Below are positions 13,888 through 17,797 of a stretch of 17,797 nt of DNA, in pieces. The notes beneath the pieces are model-generated. The model searched no databases. It saw nothing but the letters and a program-made list of their open reading frames with translations, and was not told the origin of the DNA. Origin of the DNA: CAYRTV01 sp964505785 (GTDB lineage Bacteria > Acidobacteriota > Aminicenantia > Aminicenantales > Aminicenantaceae); assembly GCA_964505785.1 (NCBI GenBank), contig CAZDJZ010000037.1, forward strand, positions 1-17,797, written 5' to 3'. Position numbers and translations under genes: made by a program. Position 1 is the first letter of the stretch; the number at the start of each line of letters is the position of its first letter.

Positions 13888-14967
13888 TCAATCGGATTTC
13901 TGAGTATCCCCTATCGTTTTTGTTTGAAAATGAAGGATTAATTTTTCAATCAACTCCTCCAATTCCCCATCCAGGATTTTTTCTAATTGATGAAGCGACA
14001 GATTGAGACGGTGGTCGGTCACGCGGTTTTGAGAAAAATTATAAGTCCGGATTTTTTCACTTCTTTCCCCGGTTCCGACTTGGGCTTTACGGTTCTGGGA
14101 TATCTCCTTATTTTGCTCCTGCTGAGCCGCATCCAAAAGCCGGGTTCGGAGTATCCGCAGGGCTTTTTCTTTATTCCGGTGCTGGGATTTTTCATCCTGG
14201 CAGGATACCACCATGCCGCTTGGCTTATGCGTCACCCTAATGGCGGTGTAGTTTCTATTGACGCTTTGCCCCCCAGGTCCGGAAGCGCCGAAGGCTTCTA
14301 CCCGAAGCTCTTTGGGATCAAGACTGATATCGACTTCATCCGCTTCAGGAAGGACCGCCACTGTTACAGTGGAAGTATGAATCCTGCCTCCGGTTTCTGT
14401 TTCCGGCACCCGCTGAACCCGGTGCACCCCGCTTTCATATTTCAACTGAGAATATACATTCCGGCCCTTTATATTGACAATAATTTCTTTGATCCCGCGT
14501 ATAGTAGAGGAGCTGGTGCTCAATACTTCGATTTCCCATCCGCTTTTTTCAGCCAGGCGCGAATACATGCGAAATAGATCCTGAGCAAACAATGAAGCTT
14601 CATCGCCGCCGGCACCAGCCCGAATTTCCAGGATAACATTCTTCTTATCCAGGGGGTCTTTTGGGATCAGCATGTACTTCAGTTCAACTTCAAGCTTGTC
14701 CTTTTCCAATCCAAGGATATCGAGCTCTTCTTTAGCCATATTTTTAAGCTCCTGATCGGCTTCCGGGTCATCCAAAATATCCTTTGACTCTTTCAGCTCA
14801 TCCACCACTTCAAGATAACGGTTATATTTTTTTACCACAGGCTCCAATTCTGAACGCTCGATGGAAAGCTCTTTGATTTTATTGGGGTCGGAAATAACCT
14901 CAGGATCGGATAAGGACGCAGTTATACGTTGGAATTTTTCTTTGACATTCTTCAGTTCATGCAGCAT
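13888..14967 (-). CDS. prfA: Peptide chain release factor 1
   Basis: RF1 reads UAA and UAG stop codons and triggers peptide release. The 359-residue protein is of normal length. It has the helical N-terminus, the EIRAGAGGDEASLFAQDLFR block (114-133), the P-x-T codon-recognition tripeptide as PET (188-190, in RVQRVPETETGGRIHTS), the catalytic GGQ at 232-234 (GASGPGGQSVNR), and RTYNFSQNRVTDHRLNL near the end. P-x-T rather than S-P-F marks it as RF1, not RF2. It lies between rpmE (36 bp upstream) and prmC (3 bp downstream). Confidence 0.97.
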   Translation of the reverse strand: MLHELKNVKEKFQRITASLSDPEVISDPNKIKELSIERSELEPVVKKYNRYLEVVDELKESKDILDDPEADQELKNMAKEELDILGLEKDKLEVELKYMLIPKDPLDKKNVILEIRAGAGGDEASLFAQDLFRMYSRLAEKSGWEIEVLSTSSSTIRGIKEIIVNIKGRNVYSQLKYESGVHRVQRVPETETGGRIHTSTVTVAVLPEADEVDISLDPKELRVEAFGASGPGGQSVNRNYTAIRVTHKPSGMVVSCQDEKSQHRNKEKALRILRTRLLDAAQQEQNKEISQNRKAQVGTGERSEKIRTYNFSQNRVTDHRLNLSLHQLEKILDGELEELIEKLILHFQTKTIGDTQKSD

Positions 14968-15003
14968 AAAAAACCAGGATTCGCAATGAATTTAAGCAGG
15001 CGG

Positions 15004-15231
15004 TTACTTTTTTTCTTTTTTGGATTTCTTTCGGTAATCCCCGTATTTTTTCTGGAATTTTTCCACCCGGCCGGCGCTGTCGATAAACTTTTGTTTCCCA
15101 GTAAAAAACGGATGGCATTCGGAGCAGATCTCAACCCGGATTTCATCTTTAGTGGATTTGGTCTTAAACGTATTACCGCAAGCACAAATAACCTGGCATT
15201 CTTTATAATCAGGATGGATATCTTTTTTCAT
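15004..15231 (-). CDS. rpmE: 50S ribosomal protein L31 (zinc-binding type)
   Basis: This 75-residue protein begins MKKDIHPDYKECQVICACGN and has Cys16, Cys18, Cys36 and Cys39 in the CxC...CxxC zinc arrangement, with CHPFFTGKQKF following. It is therefore the zinc-containing L31 form, not the zinc-free paralogue. The frame is open ten codons further upstream, but the ATG at 15231 has GAGGAG seven bases upstream and matches the family start. The C-terminus is an extra lysine-rich tail (KKYGDYRKKSKKEKK). It leads the rpmE-prfA-prmC operon. Confidence 0.97.
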   Translation of the reverse strand: MKKDIHPDYKECQVICACGNTFKTKSTKDEIRVEICSECHPFFTGKQKFIDSAGRVEKFQKKYGDYRKKSKKEKK

Positions 15232-15297
15232 CTGTATTCTCCTCAAAATTCTATTGATCAAATTTTATTGGTTTTATAGATAATATAAACAGGGATA

Positions 15298-15327
15298 ATT
15301 ATACCAAATTCCGCTTATAAAACGCAA
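15298..15327 (-). promoter_or_regulatory. Promoter of rpmE-prfA-prmC with extended -10
   Basis: On the minus strand, TGGTATAAT gives a perfect TATAAT -10 (complement of 15298-15303) with the extended TGn. An 18-base spacer separates it from a TTGCGT -35 (complement of 15322-15327). It lies about 65 bases before the L31 start codon. Confidence 0.65.
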
Positions 15328-15383
15328 AATGTGAAAGCCGTTCGCCCGTGTTGCTAAAATTTCTGGAATTATTTGGGTTTATT

Positions 15384-15776
15384 TTACTTTCTTGATCTAA
15401 AATTTAAGTATCCCCAAAACACGGCCAGCCCGAAAAGGGCACCAAAAAAATCATGGGTCAAATCATCAAAATTAAAAGTCCGGTAAGGAAGAATTCCCTG
15501 CCAGAATTCAATAAAAACCCCGTACCCGAATGCTGTCAGCCCGCTGCCCAAAAAAGCCCATTTCATTTTCAATCGTCGGGAAAAACCGTATCCCAGTAAA
15601 AAAGCCAATAAGGCAAAAATAAAAAAATGAAGGGAGAAATCCGAAAAAGCCATTTTTAAAAAATTCCGGGATTCCTTGATTTTTTCAAGTTCTCCAGTGG
15701 GCAGCGAATATCCCGCAAACATCACAGCGGCAAAAAATCCAGCTGGAAGAAACGGCCGGCTTTTTTCCAGTTCCAT
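15384..15776 (-). CDS. VanZ-like small membrane protein
   Basis: This 130-residue integral membrane protein has about four hydrophobic segments (LPAGFFAAVMFAGYSL, LHFFIFALLAFLLGYGF, WAFLGSGLTAFGYGVFIEFW, FFGALFGLAVFWGYL). The block GVFIEFWQGILPYRTFNFDD followed by LTHDFFGALFG matches the E-x2-Q...R...D-x2-(N/H)D...G pattern of the VanZ-like family, whose members occur in antibiotic-resistance clusters and many other settings; the biochemical role is poorly defined. The frame also opens at TTG (15779), but the ATG at 15776 overlaps the upstream stop as TGATG, so coupling is likely. Confidence 0.82.
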   Translation of the reverse strand: MELEKSRPFLPAGFFAAVMFAGYSLPTGELEKIKESRNFLKMAFSDFSLHFFIFALLAFLLGYGFSRRLKMKWAFLGSGLTAFGYGVFIEFWQGILPYRTFNFDDLTHDFFGALFGLAVFWGYLNFRSRK

Positions 15777-16654
15777 CAATTCATTTCCGGTTCATGTCCA
15801 TCTGATAAGTCCAGTTTTTCCATTTTCTCCCGGTAGCAATCCCAATCGATTGAGTATTTTTTTTCCTTCAATGCATCCTTAAATTTTTCATTGTATTTCT
15901 TTGATTCAAAGTAAGTTTTCAGCTCTTTATTCAACGGAAGAACCTGTTCTTCGGCATTCCATTCATATGGTTTATTGTCTTTGTCTCTCAGGCAGTTTAA
16001 ATGAACAACCCAAGCTAATTGTTTAAAATGCACCCGCGGAAAGGACTTGCGGATAGCTTCAACTTCGGCTTTTTTTTCAGGATTAACAAAATAAAAATCC
16101 CTGGAAAACAATAGCGCATTATGAAAATATGCCGGAAATGCCAATATTCCGTCATTATGGTTTAACCTGGATAGATAGGCGAACAGATCAATGATTTTTC
16201 GTCCCAGGTTTAATCCCGGATGTTTTTGGCCGGGAAGCGGCGTTTTCTCTCCAGAAAAAGATTGAAGCGGATTCTGAAGCGTGAGCCATTCCATAACCAA
16301 AAAACGAAATCGCGCAAAATTGAAATCAGTTTTAAACTGGGGAACAAAAGACCCTTCTCTTATTTTTAAATCAACAATGATTGCCCCGGGGTCCTTTTCC
16401 CGGCAGTACACCAGCATGCGCTGCAGCGGTGGAAACTGGGAAGAGTCCAGTTCAAATTTGACAGGCCATAATCCCCTCTTTTTGGCCTCGCGGTAAAAAT
16501 TGCGCTTATTTAATACCCGGCCGGCTTCCCGCATGGTATATTTCCCCAAAAGCAAAGAACTTCCTTTATCTCCAGTCGTGTCATTTAAAATATCTTTCTC
16601 TTCGATTAGAAAACGTTCTCTATTCGCATTATTTTTCGGCTTTATTTTTTTCAT
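15776..16654 (-). CDS. Conserved-looking protein of unknown function
   Basis: This is a 292-residue soluble protein without signal peptide or membrane segments. The N-terminus is basic and probably disordered (MKKIKPKNNANRERFLIEEK). The middle contains the block GQKHPGLNLGRKIIDLFAYL (about 147-166) followed by SRLNHNDGILAFPAYFHNAL (167-186), which looks like a conserved core with possible His residues. Then come FYFVNPEKKAEVEAIRKSFP and a charged C-terminal tail. I have the impression of similar hypothetical proteins in other environmental bacteria but cannot name a family. It overlaps the VanZ-like gene by one base (TGATG), so the two should share a transcript. Confidence 0.72.
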   Translation of the reverse strand: MKKIKPKNNANRERFLIEEKDILNDTTGDKGSSLLLGKYTMREAGRVLNKRNFYREAKKRGLWPVKFELDSSQFPPLQRMLVYCREKDPGAIIVDLKIREGSFVPQFKTDFNFARFRFLVMEWLTLQNPLQSFSGEKTPLPGQKHPGLNLGRKIIDLFAYLSRLNHNDGILAFPAYFHNALLFSRDFYFVNPEKKAEVEAIRKSFPRVHFKQLAWVVHLNCLRDKDNKPYEWNAEEQVLPLNKELKTYFESKKYNEKFKDALKEKKYSIDWDCYREKMEKLDLSDGHEPEMN

Positions 16655-16694
16655 CTCATTTAACCTGAACTATTAGTTCGAAAACAGCCCCCAA

Positions 16695-16814
16695 GTCATT
16701 GCGAGCGGCAGGCCGCGTGGCAATCTTAGACTGCTTCGCCGGATAATTCGGAATCGTCTCCTCGTGCAAGCGCCGTTTAAGATTCCGACGCCGCTTCGCT
16801 CCTCGGAATGGCAT
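16695..16814. repeat. Inverted pair of GTCATT-type hairpin repeats
   Basis: Copy one (16695-16727) reads GTCATTGCGAGCGGCAGGCC then GCGTGGCAATCTT and contains a GCGGC/GCCGC hairpin. Copy two (16779-16814) is the same family in the opposite orientation: its complement starts ATGCCATTCCGAGGAGCG and ends GGAATCTT. The two are about 50 bp apart and could form one large stem-loop, as in bacterial REP doublets. A short frame across this region (16656-16850) merely translates the repeats. Confidence 0.6.
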
Positions 16815-16892
16815 AAGCTTCATTTTCATCGTAAAAGGCCTATTATACACATCATTCAGTCAAAAAAAATTGCGGTTGTTTTTATCTCGGTC

Positions 16893-16907
16893 CCTGAATA
16901 ATTCAGG
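16893..16907. repeat. Perfect palindrome CCTGAAT-A-ATTCAGG spanning the rsmD stop codon
   Basis: A 7+7-base inverted repeat with a one-base centre. On the minus strand the rsmD stop TGA lies inside the first arm (CC-TGA-AT). A T-rich run (TTTTTTTT) follows about 20 bases later, too far for a typical intrinsic terminator. Confidence 0.6.
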
Positions 16908-17451
16908 TACAAAATAATATAACATCATCTCCAACACGCAGCCGGCGCTGGACAGCATAATATTTGCTTTCGTAATCTGTTTTAAAATGCTTGCGAAGCG
17001 CAATCAATCCGCCGTCCTTCAGGATTCCCCGCTTATGTATCACTTTGAGCGGATCACGCTCCTCCAGCATCTCATACGGAGGATCAACAAAAACCATATG
17101 AAAGGATTCTTCCTCCTTGGCCAATTTGATAACCGCCCGGTTGAATTCCTTATGAACAACCATAGCCTGGTCCAGAGCGCCGCATTTTTCCAGATTGTGC
17201 TGAATCACTTTCACAGCCGAATAATTCTGCTCAACAAAAACAACACGTTCCGCTCCCCGGCTTAAGGCTTCAATCCCGATTCCGCCGGTGCCGGCGAAAC
17301 CGTCCAGCATAACGATTCCAGGCAGGTCAAAATGGATGACGGAAAAAAAAGCTTCTTTCAATTTATGCGGAATGGGACGGGTGCCTATTCCGGGAACCCG
17401 TTTCAGTTTCTTCCCGCGGTACTTGCCGCTCACAACACGTATCATAGTCAT
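16903..17451 (-). CDS. rsmD: 16S rRNA (guanine966-N2)-methyltransferase RsmD
   Basis: This is a 182-residue SAM-dependent methyltransferase that modifies G966 of 16S rRNA. It opens with MIRVVSGKYRGKKLKRVPG and TRPIPHKLKEAFFSVI (24-39), the usual RsmD N-terminus. LDGFAGTGGIGIEALSRGA (49-67) is the SAM-binding loop, EQNYSAVKVIQHNL follows, and VFVDPPYEML (120-129) holds the catalytic DPPY. Two ATGs (17451 and 17445) are possible; most relatives start like the second (MIRV...). Neither has a clear ribosome site. The stop codon lies within a perfect palindrome. Confidence 0.94.
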   Translation of the reverse strand: MTMIRVVSGKYRGKKLKRVPGIGTRPIPHKLKEAFFSVIHFDLPGIVMLDGFAGTGGIGIEALSRGAERVVFVEQNYSAVKVIQHNLEKCGALDQAMVVHKEFNRAVIKLAKEEESFHMVFVDPPYEMLEERDPLKVIHKRGILKDGGLIALRKHFKTDYESKYYAVQRRLRVGDDVILFCT

Positions 17452-17513
17452 AGTTTAATCAAGAGCGCCGAAAAAGTGAAGTGACATTATTTGACAGCTT
17501 AAAAGCACTACGT

Positions 17514-17572
17514 CATCCCCGAGCCGCAGAGCGGACTGCTTATCACAACCTAAGGGGTGCAATGCCCCAGCC
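17514..17572. repeat. GTCATCCCCGAG..CTGGGATCC repeat with internal hairpin
   Basis: The stretch starts GTCATCCCCGAGCCGCAGAG and ends CAGCCGCTGGGATCC. Inside, GGGG-TGCAATG-CCCC can pair. It resembles the other GTCAT-edged intergenic repeats in the window but is a distinct family. Confidence 0.45.
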
Positions 17573-17625
17573 GCTGGGATCCTGCGTTGCCTTTTTTAAA
17601 AAAGGGTTGCGAATCGTAAAATCCA

Positions 17626-17797
17626 CGAAACGCTTAAAACCTGTAGTATTCGATTCGTAAATACAAATCAGTATAAACTTGAGTGTGCGGATGTTTGGAG
17701 CCGGTGAATTCGCAAAACGCGAAACGCAAAACGCGAAACGCGAAACGCTTAAAACCTGTAGTATTCGATTCGTAAATACAAATCAGTGTAAACTTGA
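17626..17797. repeat. 57-bp direct repeat, two copies, 115-bp period
   Basis: Copies at 17626-17682 and 17741-17797 start CGAAACGCTTAAAACCTGTA and end CAGTRTAAACTTGA, with one mismatch. The 58-bp spacer ends in a run of AAACGCG/AAACGCA units (17712-17740). A related string lies next to the hutU stop at 3998-4017 in the opposite orientation. Confidence 0.8.

Larger units (their letters stand above)
17452..17797. other. Gene-free right end of the window, repeat-rich
   Basis: I see no gene in these 346 bases. They hold a GTCATCC...GGATCC-type repeat (17514-17572), a perfect CCTTTTTTAAAAAAGG palindrome (17590-17605) and two copies of a 57-bp direct repeat. The window ends exactly at the end of the second copy, so the array may continue. 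Confidence 0.65.

Noticed and set aside
13987..14577. 196-codon plus-strand frame antisense to prfA
   Set aside because: It lies wholly inside prfA, whose protein is fully conserved on the other strand.
16656..16850. 64-codon minus-strand frame upstream of the unknown gene
   Set aside because: It is made of hairpin-repeat sequence and reads as repeat translation (basic, low complexity).
17626..17797. CRISPR array
   Set aside because: Only two 57-bp copies, a spacer of internal repeats, and no cas genes in the window.

Overview
The window reads as chromosomal DNA of a Gram-negative-type bacterium from a poorly sampled lineage. Most genes look vertically inherited: gltX, rpmE-prfA-prmC, rsmD, hutU and two cyclic-di-GMP signalling genes. 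Intergenic gaps are full of short dispersed palindromic repeats. The exported six-bladed beta-propeller carrying a GQGPGEF-type motif, and the style of the intergenic repeats, recall candidate phyla such as Aminicenantes. That placement is a guess, not a measurement.

Layout. Positions 1-1690 are very AT-rich (some 60-base lines are 25-32% GC by hand count, while a line inside hutU is 67%). They hold a three-gene minus-strand operon: HicA-type toxin, HicB-type antitoxin with an unusual aromatic C-terminal tail, and a SecB-like chaperone. This is a toxin-antitoxin-chaperone (TAC) module, and it lies just beyond the 3' end of a tRNA-Arg(CCG) gene, the classic integration site for genomic islands. 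Positions 1868-3741 hold a second minus-strand operon: two small secreted peptides sharing a twin C-x6-C pattern, an exported six-bladed beta-propeller, and a small exported CxxC protein. Urocanate hydratase (hutU) and glutamyl-tRNA synthetase (gltX) follow, both on the minus strand.

Positions 7760-12527 form a cyclic-di-GMP block. A Rec-like/GAF/GGDEF/PilZ protein and a Rec-like/HD-GYP protein (plus strand) flank a convergent minus-strand gene for an acidic coiled-coil protein of unknown function. The first protein has motifs both for making c-di-GMP (GGEEF, I-site) and for binding it (PilZ); the second has the residues for degrading it. Positions 13033-15327 hold the rpmE-prfA-prmC operon with a clear extended -10 promoter. 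Upstream lie a VanZ-like membrane protein coupled to a conserved-looking gene of unknown function, then rsmD.

The gaps at 3742-4014, 5677-6217, 12528-13032, 16655-16902 and 17452-17797 contain several families of dispersed palindromic repeats. A ~60-70 bp element occurs twice (near 5780 and 12700), and a 57-bp direct repeat occurs twice at the right edge. The items most worth follow-up are the HicAB-SecB module at the tRNA gene, the twin C-x6-C peptide/propeller/CxxC cassette, and the paired c-di-GMP proteins.
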